A DNA stretch of 64,000 nucleotides, taken from the NCBI RefSeq assembly GCF_007483665.1, contig NZ_VIQO01000002.1:248001-312000 (forward strand), written 5' to 3'. The notes under the pieces were generated by a model. It did no database searches, had not been told where the DNA came from, and saw only the letters and a program-made list of their open reading frames with translations. Origin of the DNA: Catellatospora sichuanensis (GTDB lineage: Bacteria > Actinomycetota > Actinomycetes > Mycobacteriales > Micromonosporaceae). Position numbers and translations under genes: made by a program. Below, piece after piece: positions 34,963-42,315 of this stretch (its first letter is position 1; each line of letters opens with the position of its first letter).

Positions 34963-35004
34963 AAGGGCACCTTCACATCGCCATGCGTTGTAGAAGGTGC
35001 CCTT
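34963..35004. terminator. Family D inverted repeat, mdh terminator
   Basis: AAGGGCACCTTC (34963-34974) pairs with GAAGGTGCCCTT (34993-35004) around an 18-base loop. It is preceded by AAAGG and followed by CTTAAC, remnants of the fuller palindrome seen at 26552. It lies between convergent genes. Confidence 0.75.
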
Positions 35005-35067
35005 CTTAACACCTGACAGGCGCTGACCTGCGGGAACGGTCGGTTTTGAGGCGCGGGGAGCGATCCG

Positions 35068-35550
35068 TCACGACGGTAGGCAGGTCGCCGGGCGATCGGA
35101 CGTCGGCCACACATAGGGCAGGTCGGCTGGGACGTCGCCGAAGAGCGGCCGGTAGAAGACGTCGTCCTTGCGCAGCAGCGCCGATCGATGACTGAGATGG
35201 AACGCCTCGTCGCCGAGCCATGGGGGCAGGTCGCCGGTGGCGGCGAGCGTGCTCTGGTCGCGTACCGCCGAAAGCCCGCAGGCGGCGGTCAGGTCCGCGG
35301 CCAGCGTCGCCGCGCAGGTGTCCGACCGGCCCGCCGCGCACCAGACAGCGCAGGTCTCCAGGCCGTAGCGGACCAGGGCCTCCTCGTACCCGGCCCACAT
35401 CTTCACCGCGGGATGGTGCCGCCAGCCGTACCCGGGCATGGTGAGCCCGCGTAACACCTGGATGGTCTCCACCCGCTGCTTGCCCAACCGGAGCGGGTCG
35501 AGCGCCGCGGCGCTGGCGGCGAAGTCCGGATAGGGCAGGAACGTCTGCAC
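35068..35550 (-). CDS. MSMEG_6728-family protein (pyrimidine-dimer DNA glycosylase-like)
   Basis: This 160-residue protein begins VQTFLPYPDFAASAAALDPL, followed by RLGKQRVETIQVLRGL and GYGWRHHPAVKMWAGYEEAL. These are hallmarks of the actinobacterial MSMEG_6728 family, annotated as related to pyrimidine-dimer DNA glycosylases. An N-terminal catalytic residue and the Arg/His-rich block fit DNA binding. GTG 35550 is the start nearest the conserved N-terminus. It is divergent from the uracil-DNA glycosylase gene at 35641, with only 90 bp between, so two base-excision-repair-type genes may share control. Confidence 0.75.
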   Translation of the reverse strand: MQTFLPYPDFAASAAALDPLRLGKQRVETIQVLRGLTMPGYGWRHHPAVKMWAGYEEALVRYGLETCAVWCAAGRSDTCAATLAADLTAACGLSAVRDQSTLAATGDLPPWLGDEAFHLSHRSALLRKDDVFYRPLFGDVPADLPYVWPTSDRPATCLPS

Positions 35551-35614
35551 GACGATGGATACCCGCAGGTCAGGCGGGGCAAACCGCCGGGGTGGGGCGG
35601 AGCCGCGCGGTTGT

Positions 35615-35638
35615 CGGACACGGGCACTATGGTGTCCG
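35615..35638. promoter_or_regulatory. Inverted repeat overlapping the ung promoter
   Basis: CGGACAC (35615-35621) and GTGTCCG (35632-35638) flank TATGGT (35628-35633), a -10 box that ends 7 bases before the ung ATG with no Shine-Dalgarno. A repressor bound here would cover the start of ung transcription and possibly affect the divergent gene. Confidence 0.4.
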
Positions 35639-35640
35639 GC

Positions 35641-36312
35641 ATGGCATTGGACCTGCTCGACCTGCTGCCCGCTGAGTGGCGCGACGTGATGAAGCCGCAC
35701 CTGGACCTCGACGCCACGGCGCGGCTGTCCTCCTTCGTGGAGAACGCCTACGCCACGGAGACGGTGTACCCGCCGCGCGAGGACCTGTTCACGGCGTTCC
35801 GGCTGACCTCTCCCGCACACACCCGGGTGCTCGTCCTCGGCCAGGACCCGTACTTCAAGCCGGGCCAGGCGCACGGCCTCAGCTTCAGCGTGCGTCCCGG
35901 CGTGACCGTGCCGCCCAGCCTGCGCAATGTGTACAAGGAGCTCAAGGACGATCTGGGCGTCGAGCCGCCGCGCAACGGCGACCTGACCGGCTGGGCGAGC
36001 CAGGGCGTGCTGATGCTCAACGCCGTGCTGACGGTGGGCGTCAAACCGGGCAGCCACGCCAACCAGGGCTGGGAGGCGTTCACCGACGCCGCGATCAAGG
36101 CTGTGAACGACTCGCCTTACCGGGTGGTCTTCGTACTGTGGGGGTCCTACGCCCGCAAGAAGGCCGCGCTGGTGCGCAACCCGCAGCACGTCGTGCTGGA
36201 GGCCGGCCACCCGAGCCCGATGAACCCGAAGGGTTTCCTGGGCAGCAAGCCGTTCTCGCAGATCAGGGCCGCGCTGCAGGATGCCGGCCGCGGCGAGATC
36301 AACTGGAGCTGA
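35641..36312 (+). CDS. ung: Uracil-DNA glycosylase
   Basis: Ung (223 residues) removes uracil from DNA as the first step of base-excision repair. The water-activating Asp69 lies in VLVLGQDPYF. The family usually has His where Phe72 stands, a mild deviation. GLSFSVRPG and GVLMLNAVLTV follow, and the catalytic His190 with the DNA-intercalation loop is in GHPSPMNPKGF. ATG 35641 was preferred to the in-frame ATG 35611 because of the -10 box 7 bases upstream. A GC hairpin at 36320-36360 terminates it. Confidence 0.93.
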   Translation: MALDLLDLLPAEWRDVMKPHLDLDATARLSSFVENAYATETVYPPREDLFTAFRLTSPAHTRVLVLGQDPYFKPGQAHGLSFSVRPGVTVPPSLRNVYKELKDDLGVEPPRNGDLTGWASQGVLMLNAVLTVGVKPGSHANQGWEAFTDAAIKAVNDSPYRVVFVLWGSYARKKAALVRNPQHVVLEAGHPSPMNPKGFLGSKPFSQIRAALQDAGRGEINWS

Positions 36313-36319
36313 CGACTTC

Positions 36320-36360
36320 CCGCGCCGCGGCGAGGCCGGTCTCCGGGCGCCGCGGCGCGG
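36320..36360 (+). terminator. ung terminator
   Basis: CCGCGCCGCGGCG (36320-36332) pairs with CGCCGCGGCGCGG (36348-36360), 8 bases after the stop. Confidence 0.7.
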
Positions 36361-36364
36361 CAGG

Positions 36365-36508
36365 TCAGTGCAGGAGCAGCGCCACCGCGAACGGCCATTT
36401 GCGCGGTCGCGAGCAGGACACCGGCGGAAGTGGGTGCCGGTTGTCGGTCGTCACGGCGGGCAGCGTAATGGTGCGGTACAACTCGCGCGGTTCCGTGACG
36501 TGGGGCAC
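36365..36508 (-). CDS. Small hypothetical protein, 47 aa
   Basis: This frame runs from GTG 36508 to TGA 36365, with most third codon positions G or C, as in real genes here. The peptide has VTEPRELYRTITLP in the N-terminal half and HPLPPVSCSRPRKWPFAVAL near the end. The Pro/Cys/Arg cluster followed by a short hydrophobic end is distinctive. I do not recognise the family. It is divergent from icd, which starts at 36620. The ribosome site is weak (AGGG). It could be a real conserved small protein or a chance ORF. Confidence 0.4.
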   Translation of the reverse strand: MPHVTEPRELYRTITLPAVTTDNRHPLPPVSCSRPRKWPFAVALLLH

Positions 36509-36538
36509 CGACCCTGGCAGTTGCGGCAGGTCGATCCT

Positions 36539-36556
36539 GCAGTACGCTCGTACTGC
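36539..36556. promoter_or_regulatory. Perfect inverted repeat upstream of icd
   Basis: GCAGTAC (36539-36545), loop GCTC, GTACTGC (36550-36556), lying 64 bp before the icd ATG. Size and symmetry fit a dimeric repressor operator. The regulator is unknown. Confidence 0.4.
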
Positions 36557-36619
36557 TAAACGTGACCGCCGCCCGGCCCTCTGCAGCCGGACGCCAGAGG
36601 TTAGAGGAGCGCCTGCGCG

Positions 36620-37837
36620 ATGGCGAAGATCAAGGTAAACAACCCGGTCGTCGAGCTCGACGGCGACGAGATGACCCGGATCATCTGGAAGCAGATCCGG
36701 GAGCAGCTGATCCTGCCCTACCTCGACGTGGAGCTGGAGTACTACGACCTGGGCATGGAGCACCGCGACGCCACCGACGACCAGGTGACGATCGACGCCG
36801 CCAACGCCATCAAGCGGCACGGCGTGGGCGTCAAGTGCGCCACCATCACCCCGGACGAGGCCCGCGTCGCCGAGTTCGGCCTGAAGAAGATGTGGAAGTC
36901 GCCGAACGGCACCATCCGCAACATCCTCGGCGGCGTCGTGTTCCGCGAGCCGATCATCATGAGCAACGTGCCGCGCCTGGTGCCGGGCTGGACCAAGCCG
37001 ATCGTCATCGGCCGTCACGCCCACGGCGACCAGTACAAGGCCACCGACTTCGTGGTCCCCGGCCCGGGCAAGGTCACCATCACGTACCAGCCGGCCGACG
37101 GCTCGGCGCCGATGGAGCTGACCGTCGCGGACTTCCCCGACGGCGGCGTCGCCATGGGCATGTACAACTTCGACGAGTCGATCCGCGACTTCGCGCGTGC
37201 CTCGCTGCGTTACGGCCTGGCCCGCAACTACCCGGTCTACCTGTCGACCAAGAACACCATCCTCAAGGCGTACGACGGCCGCTTCAAGGACATCTTCGCC
37301 GAGGTCTTCGAGACCGAGTTCAAGGCCGACTTCGAGGCCGCGGGCATCTCCTACGAGCACCGCCTCATCGACGACATGGTCGCCGCGGCCATGAAGTGGG
37401 AGGGCGGGTTCGTCTGGGCCTGCAAGAACTACGACGGTGACGTGCAGTCCGACACCGTGGCGCAGGGCTTCGGCTCGCTCGGCCTGATGACCTCCGTGCT
37501 GATGACGCCCGACGGCAAGACCGTCGAGGCCGAGGCGGCGCACGGCACCGTCACCCGGCACTACCGCCAGTGGCAGAAGGGTGAGAAGACGTCGACCAAC
37601 CCGATCGCGTCGATCTTCGCCTGGACCCGGGGCCTCGCGCACCGCGGCAAGCTGGACGGCACTCCGGAGGTGACCGCGTTCGCGGACACGCTGGAGCAGG
37701 TCATCATCGAGACCGTCGAGGGCGGTGCGATGACCAAGGACCTCGCGCTGCTGATCTCGCGCGACGCGCCGTGGCAGACCACCGAGGAGTTCATGAACAC
37801 CCTCGACACCAACCTGGCCCGCCGCCTCGCCGCCTGA
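36620..37837 (+). CDS. icd: NADP-dependent isocitrate dehydrogenase, eukaryotic-type homodimer
   Basis: This 405-residue enzyme decarboxylates isocitrate to 2-oxoglutarate. It starts [20 protein letters not shown], the pattern of the homodimeric type shared with eukaryotes, and not the 740-residue monomeric type of some actinobacteria. [20 protein letters not shown] binds isocitrate. The metal-binding Asp residues lie in [20 protein letters not shown] and [23 protein letters not shown] binds NADP. GAGG precedes the ATG. A strong terminator and a family B repeat follow. Confidence 0.94.
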   Translation: MAKIKVNNPVVELDGDEMTRIIWKQIREQLILPYLDVELEYYDLGMEHRDATDDQVTIDAANAIKRHGVGVKCATITPDEARVAEFGLKKMWKSPNGTIRNILGGVVFREPIIMSNVPRLVPGWTKPIVIGRHAHGDQYKATDFVVPGPGKVTITYQPADGSAPMELTVADFPDGGVAMGMYNFDESIRDFARASLRYGLARNYPVYLSTKNTILKAYDGRFKDIFAEVFETEFKADFEAAGISYEHRLIDDMVAAAMKWEGGFVWACKNYDGDVQSDTVAQGFGSLGLMTSVLMTPDGKTVEAEAAHGTVTRHYRQWQKGEKTSTNPIASIFAWTRGLAHRGKLDGTPEVTAFADTLEQVIIETVEGGAMTKDLALLISRDAPWQTTEEFMNTLDTNLARRLAA

Positions 37838-37934
37838 TTCTCCGGCGGTTCCGGCGGGAGCCGTCTCCTGACCCGCCTGCGATCGTTTGACCAGGTGAAA
37901 CAGCAGAAAAATCCCGCCTGAAAGTCCCTTCCCA

Positions 37935-37974
37935 AACAGTGCCGACCCGCAGTCCGCGGGTCGGCACTGTTTTG
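37935..37974 (+). terminator. icd terminator with T tract
   Basis: AACAGTGCCGACCCGC (37935-37950) pairs with GCGGGTCGGCACTGTT (37956-37971), ending in TTTTG. Confidence 0.88.
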
Positions 37975-37992
37975 CGCTCACGGCCTCGGCTT

Positions 37993-38057
37993 GATCGCTG
38001 TCTCGTGTCGAAAAGTGAGGCCGGACTGCACGTTCCGACACGAAGCGGCGATCATGC
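37993..38057. repeat. 65-bp inverted-repeat element, family B copy 2
   Basis: The element runs from GATCGCTGTCTCGTGTCG to CGACACGAAGCGGCGATC plus ATGC. It is exactly the length of copy 1 at 13880-13944 and shares both ends and the central GGACTGCAC. Its stem has compensating changes: copy 1 pairs CTGTTTC with GAAACAG, copy 2 pairs TCTCGTGTCG with CGACACGA. Confidence 0.72.
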
Positions 38058-38084
38058 GTGCCTCCCCGCCGCGCTGGGCGTGGG

Positions 38085-39371
38085 TCAGGGGGTATGGAGC
38101 CAGACGGGGCCGTCGGGGGTGTCGCGAAGTTCGACGGAGGCTGCGGTCAGCGCGGCGCGTACCCGGTCCGCTGCGGCCCAGTCGCGCTGCTCGCGGGCCT
38201 TCTCCCGGAGCCCGATCAGCGCCTCCACCAGCGGCGTGAGCAACGGGGTCGGGTCGGCGGTGCCGGCGAGCGCGCCGAGCCGCACGATCATGCCTCGGAG
38301 CAGGCCGTGCGCGTGCTCGCCGGAGTCCGAGGTGAGCGTGTCCGCACCCCAGTCGGTGATCGCCTGCTCCAGTTCCAGCACCGCCGCGACGCAGCCGTCC
38401 GCGTCGCGTCCGGCCAGCGCCGTGGAGAAACGTGCCTCGGCCTCGTCCGCCGCTTCCCGCAGCGTCGCCGCCACACCCGGCGCTCCGCCGCTCCTCACCA
38501 CGATCCCCGCCCGCCCGCCGCCCTCCGGGCCGACCGCGCCGAGCGTGCCGTCGGCGTTAAGAAGGTGCCCTTCCTCTACGTATTCCGTTAAGAAGGTGCC
38601 CTTCCTTTCTTCGGTGGGGAGGGGGAGGACGGTGCCGGTGGGGTAGGTGGTGCTGCGGCCGTGGCGGCGGAGGGTGACGGTGCCGTTGCCGAGGACGGTG
38701 GCGGTGCGGGCGTCGAGGTCGCAGACCAGGGCGGTGTGCTCGTCGACGCCGATGATCACGGTGTCGTCGGGGAGCTCGCGTTCGAGGTGGGCCAGCCGGG
38801 GTTCGCCGAGGTAGCAGAAGCGGGTGTCGTGGTGGCCGCCCTCGGCGTTGTCGTAGTGCGGGATGACCACCGCAGGCACGCCGGTGAGCTGCTCGAACAG
38901 GTTCAGGCCGGGCTCCCAGTGCGGCTCGGCGCCGGCCTTGTAGATCTCGTACACGGGGATGGTGTGCGAGCCGAGGGTGAGCGCGGCGGCGCTGGCGAAG
39001 ACGAGCACGTCGGCCTGGACGAGCAGCGACGGCAGCTCGGTGTCGCGCCACTGGCGCAGGGCGTACGTCGGCGAGCCCGGCCCCGCGAAGATCCAGCTCG
39101 CGCCGCGCAGGACGGCCAGCGCGCGTTCGCGGTCCAGGCCGGGGGCGGGACTGCGGCGCCAGGAGACCACGTCCACATCGCGTCCGACACTCTGCGCGAA
39201 GTAGCCGACGGCCCGCGCACTGATCTCGTCCGCGTTGAGCTGGAACCCGTACGGCGTGTCCAGCAGGGCCGCCCGGGCTCCGTCGCGCAGTGCGGCGAAG
39301 AACAGCCGATGCGGCTTGATCATGGTGGGGGTGGTCTCGCCGGATCCCATGATCACCAGCAGCTTCGTCAC
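38085..39371 (-). CDS. Peptidase S51/cyanophycinase-like domain fused to a CysRS-C-terminal-like domain
   Basis: This 428-residue two-part protein starts MTKLLVIMGSGETTPTMIKP. Residues 1 to about 255 have the class I glutamine-amidotransferase-like fold of cyanophycinase/S51 peptidases: LLDTPYGFQLNADEIS, then IFAGPGSPTYALRQW and ALTLGSHTIPVYEIYK. The usual G-x-S-A-G nucleophile elbow is not obvious (VFASAAALTLG), so catalysis is uncertain. Residues about 300-428 resemble the C-terminal helical part of cysteinyl-tRNA synthetase (LIGLREKAREQRDWAAADRV, then ASVELRDTPDGPVW). The linker is partly encoded by inserted repeat DNA (38555-38606). The GTG start overlaps the upstream hydrolase stop as GTGA. 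Confidence 0.7.
   Translation of the reverse strand: MTKLLVIMGSGETTPTMIKPHRLFFAALRDGARAALLDTPYGFQLNADEISARAVGYFAQSVGRDVDVVSWRRSPAPGLDRERALAVLRGASWIFAGPGSPTYALRQWRDTELPSLLVQADVLVFASAAALTLGSHTIPVYEIYKAGAEPHWEPGLNLFEQLTGVPAVVIPHYDNAEGGHHDTRFCYLGEPRLAHLERELPDDTVIIGVDEHTALVCDLDARTATVLGNGTVTLRRHGRSTTYPTGTVLPLPTEERKGTFLTEYVEEGHLLNADGTLGAVGPEGGGRAGIVVRSGGAPGVAATLREAADEAEARFSTALAGRDADGCVAAVLELEQAITDWGADTLTSDSGEHAHGLLRGMIVRLGALAGTADPTPLLTPLVEALIGLREKAREQRDWAAADRVRAALTAASVELRDTPDGPVWLHTP
38555..38606. repeat. Two direct family D repeats inside a coding region
   Basis: CGTTAAGAAGGTGCCCTTCCT occurs at 38555-38575 and again at 38586-38606, 31 bp apart. Elsewhere the same sequence forms palindromic terminators (26552, 34963). 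Here both copies lie in the reading frame of the gene at 38085, in two different frames, and encode ERKGTFLTEYVEEGHLLNA within the interdomain linker. Confidence 0.85.
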
Positions 39372-40390
39372 GCCGTCTCCTTCCGTCGGCCGCCGCGGCC
39401 GGGGCGGGGCGTGACCAGGGTGCGCAGGTCAGTGGTGATCATGTCCGGGTGCTGGGCGTGCAGGTCGTGGTCGCCGCCGGGATACCAGCGCACGCTCGCG
39501 TCGGGTAGGGCCGCGGCGGCGCGCCGCACCGTCTCGGCGCGTTCGTCCTGGGGCCCTAGCGCGGGCAGCAGCAACGTGGGCACGGCGACCAGCGGCAGGT
39601 CGGGGCCGGGCGGGTCGTCCCACATCGAGCGCAGGATTTCCAGGTGGTGCGGGATGGCCAGCCGCCGCTCCATGGTGCCGTCGGCGCGGATCCGCATGTT
39701 CGCCAGCGTCGCCTCCCGGGCCGTGTCCGACCAGTCGGGGTGTGCCGAGTCCAGCCACTGCCGCATCGTGGCGGCGGGCCGGCCGTCGATGTCCTGCGGG
39801 CGCAGTGTGCGCTCGCAGGACTCCCAGTCGGGGAAGGCGGCGTGCAGGTCGATCCAGCCGCCGTCGACCAGCCCGAGCGCGCCGGGCAGTTCCGGACGCT
39901 TGGCGGCCAGCCGGACCACCACGTTGCCGCCCCAGGACTGGCCCACCACCACCGGGCGGCGCAGGCCCAGCGCGGTGATGACAGCGGCCAGGTCGGCGGC
40001 GGCGGTGCCGGTGTCGTAGCCGGACTCCGGCGCATCCGACTCGCCGTGCCCGCGCAGGTCCACCGACCAGCACGGATGACCGGCGTCGGCGAGCGCCTCG
40101 GCCACCTCGTCCCACAGCCGGGCGTTCGACGACAGCCCGTGGACCAGCAGAAACGGCGTCGGCTCTGCCGGCCGGGCGCCGGGTCCGGCTGCGCCGTCAT
40201 CGACCGGTTCCGTCGTGCCTGGCCCGCTCGCGCCCTGGTCGGCTGAGACCGGGTCCGTCGTGCCGGGCCTGCTCGCGCCCTGGTCGGCTGAGACCGCGTC
40301 CATCGCGCCGGGCCTGGCCGCGGCACGGTGGCGCAGGCGCAGCCGGACGCCGGGTTCGACTTCGACTTCGTGGACCTCGGTATCGTTCAC
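39368..40390 (-). CDS. Alpha/beta hydrolase
   Basis: This 340-residue hydrolase has LLVHGLSSNARLWDEVAEAL with the oxyanion-hole HG, VDLRGHGESDAP, the nucleophile elbow VVGQSWGGNV (Ser), and a C-terminal PGGDHDLHAQHP supplying the catalytic His. The substrate cannot be inferred. Residues about 27-65, between the first strand and the core, contain tandem 15-residue repeats (VSADQGASGPGTTEP) not found in the family. Its stop overlaps the start of the fusion gene at 38085 by 4 bases, so the two are translated together. Confidence 0.82.
   Translation of the reverse strand: MNDTEVHEVEVEPGVRLRLRHRAAARPGAMDAVSADQGASRPGTTDPVSADQGASGPGTTEPVDDGAAGPGARPAEPTPFLLVHGLSSNARLWDEVAEALADAGHPCWSVDLRGHGESDAPESGYDTGTAAADLAAVITALGLRRPVVVGQSWGGNVVVRLAAKRPELPGALGLVDGGWIDLHAAFPDWESCERTLRPQDIDGRPAATMRQWLDSAHPDWSDTAREATLANMRIRADGTMERRLAIPHHLEILRSMWDDPPGPDLPLVAVPTLLLPALGPQDERAETVRRAAAALPDASVRWYPGGDHDLHAQHPDMITTDLRTLVTPRPGRGGRRKETA
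40206..40316 (-). repeat. 45-bp tandem repeat in hydrolase gene
   Basis: Two full 45-bp units (40206-40250 and 40251-40295) plus a partial third share GCTCGCGCCCTGGTCGGCTG. They encode 15-residue repeats, so changes in copy number keep the frame. Confidence 0.8.
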
Positions 40391-40400
40391 ATGTACGAAC

Positions 40401-41429
40401 TTAGAGGGAAACCGCCCTGAGCGCAGCAGCCGCCTGCTCCGGCGCGATGTCGTTGACCCACGCGCCCATCGCGGACTCCGACCCGGCCAGGTACTTCAGC
40501 TTGCCCGGCGCGCGCCGGGAGCTGATCAGGCGCAGGTGCAGGTAGCCGAGGTCGCGGTCGGCGTGCACGGGCGCCTGGTGCCAGCCGGCGATGTACGGCA
40601 TGGCCAGGCCGAACAGCCCGTCGAGCCGCCGGGTGATCTCCGACCAGAGCGGCGCGCACGCGTCCAGCTCCGCCTCGGTGAGCGCGGCCAGGTCGGGGAC
40701 CTGCCGGTGCGGGGCGAGGTGGATCTCGTACGGCCAGCGGGCCGCGTACGGCACGAACGCCGTCCACAGCTCGTTCGACGCGACGATCCGCGCGCCGTCC
40801 TCGCGCTCGCGGGCCAGCAGGTCGGCGTACAGGTTGCCGCCGTGCTCGTCCCGGAACCGGCGAGCCGCCTCCAGGTAGCGGCGGGTGACCGGGGTGACGT
40901 ACGGGTACGCGTAGATCTGCCCGTGCGGGTGGTGCAGCGTCACGCCGATCTCGACGCCCCGGTTCTCGAAGCAGAACACCTGCTCGACGCCGGGCTGGGC
41001 GGACAGTTCGGTGGTGCGGTCGGCCATCGCGCGCAGCACGGTGCGCACCCGCGACACGGGCAGATCCTTGAACGACGCGTCGTGCTGCGGCGAGAAGACG
41101 ACGACCTCGCAGCGCCCGGCGTCACCGGAGAACGAGGGGAAGCGGTTCTCGAACACCACCACGTCGTAGTCGTCGGCGGGCACCTCGCTGAGGAACGCGC
41201 CCGTCGTCGGGCAGAGCGGGCACTCCTCGGTCGGTGGCAGGAAGATGCGGGTCTGCCGGTGCGCGGCGACCGCGACCCACTCCTCGGTCAGCGGGTCGAA
41301 GCGCAGCTGCGCGGGTGGAGGCGGCGGGGGCAGCTCGCGGCTGTCCACCATGGCGCGTACGGCGTCGTCGTGCTCGTCGAAGTAGATCAGTTCGCGGCCG
41401 TCGGCCATCGTGATGCTGGTGCGCTTCAT
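40401..41429 (-). CDS. galT: Galactose-1-phosphate uridylyltransferase
   Basis: GalT (342 residues) exchanges UMP between UDP-glucose and galactose-1-phosphate in the Leloir pathway. The N-terminal zinc site begins EECPLCP. NRFPSFSGDAG and the active-site HHPHGQIYAYPY, with the uridylylated His, are present. FVPYAARWPYEIHLAPHR is the second half-domain motif. The start ATG overlaps the stop of the DeoR-type regulator gene (ATGA), so the pair is an operon. galK and galE are not in the window. UDP-sugars from this step could feed the polysaccharide locus next door. Confidence 0.93.
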   Translation of the reverse strand: MKRTSITMADGRELIYFDEHDDAVRAMVDSRELPPPPPPAQLRFDPLTEEWVAVAAHRQTRIFLPPTEECPLCPTTGAFLSEVPADDYDVVVFENRFPSFSGDAGRCEVVVFSPQHDASFKDLPVSRVRTVLRAMADRTTELSAQPGVEQVFCFENRGVEIGVTLHHPHGQIYAYPYVTPVTRRYLEAARRFRDEHGGNLYADLLAREREDGARIVASNELWTAFVPYAARWPYEIHLAPHRQVPDLAALTEAELDACAPLWSEITRRLDGLFGLAMPYIAGWHQAPVHADRDLGYLHLRLISSRRAPGKLKYLAGSESAMGAWVNDIAPEQAAAALRAVSL

Positions 41430-42181
41430 CCGGTCATCTCCACAACGGTGAACTCGCTGACGTCCACGGGCGGTTCGACGTCGGTTATCAGCAGGTCGAC
41501 GGCGCTGAGCGGGACGATCGACGCGATGCCGAGCGTCTCCCACTTGGTGTGGTCGGCGAGCACGACCAGGCGGCGGGTGGCCGCGATCAGGGCCCGGTTG
41601 GTCTCGGCTTCCAGCAGGTTCGGGGTGGTCAGCCCGGCCTCCACACTGAGCCCGTGCACCCCGAGGAACAGCTGGTCGACGTGCAGGTCGCGCAGCGAGG
41701 CGACGGCGATCGGGCCGACCAGCGCGTCGGACGGGGTGCGGGTGCCGCCGGTGAGCACCACGGTCTGGTCGGGGCGGCCCGAGCGGTAGAAGACGTCGGC
41801 GACCGGGATGGAGTTGGTCACCACGGTCAGCCCGGGGATCTCGACCAGGCGCTGGGCCAGCCGCACGGTGGTGGTGCCCGCGGAGAGCGCGATCGCGCTG
41901 CCGGGGGCGACGTGGGCGGCGGCGGCCTCGGCGAGCTTCGCCTTCTCCGTGCGCTGGCGTTCGGCCTTGGCGGCGAAGCCCGGCTCGTCGGCCACGCCGG
42001 ACGGGGGTGCCGTCGCCCCGCCGTGCACCTTGACGACGAGGCCGCGCTCGGCGAGCACCTCGAGGTCGCGCCGGATGGTCATGTCGGAGACGCCGAGTTC
42101 GGCGACGAGGTCGGCCACCCGCACCCCGCCGGAGCGGCGTACCTGGGCGAGGATCGCCTGCTGGCGCTGCGGGGCGAGCAT
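41426..42181 (-). CDS. DeoR/GlpR-family transcriptional regulator
   Basis: This 251-residue regulator begins MLAPQRQQAILAQVRRSGGV. The N-terminal helix-turn-helix includes VADLVAELGVSDMTIRRDLE and ends VVKVHGGA. The C-terminal sugar-phosphate-sensing domain has SAGTTTVRLAQRL, VVTNSIPVADV and VLADHTKWE. It probably controls galT and itself in response to a sugar phosphate. Upstream, between 42195 and 42250, lies GTTGAACCTTGTTGGA (minus strand), a candidate operator with near-repeats. ATG 42181 is preceded by GAGGAG. Confidence 0.88.
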   Translation of the reverse strand: MLAPQRQQAILAQVRRSGGVRVADLVAELGVSDMTIRRDLEVLAERGLVVKVHGGATAPPSGVADEPGFAAKAERQRTEKAKLAEAAAAHVAPGSAIALSAGTTTVRLAQRLVEIPGLTVVTNSIPVADVFYRSGRPDQTVVLTGGTRTPSDALVGPIAVASLRDLHVDQLFLGVHGLSVEAGLTTPNLLEAETNRALIAATRRLVVLADHTKWETLGIASIVPLSAVDLLITDVEPPVDVSEFTVVEMTG

Positions 42182-42315
42182 CCCGTCTCCTCACCTGTGG
42201 CTCCGAGGAGCCTAAGTCACCGAAATCCAACAAGGTTCAACACCGTATCGTACGCGGACGCGCACGGGCAACGGTGGAACCTGAGGATCGGTGCAGGTGT
42301 GCTGTGGGAACGCGG

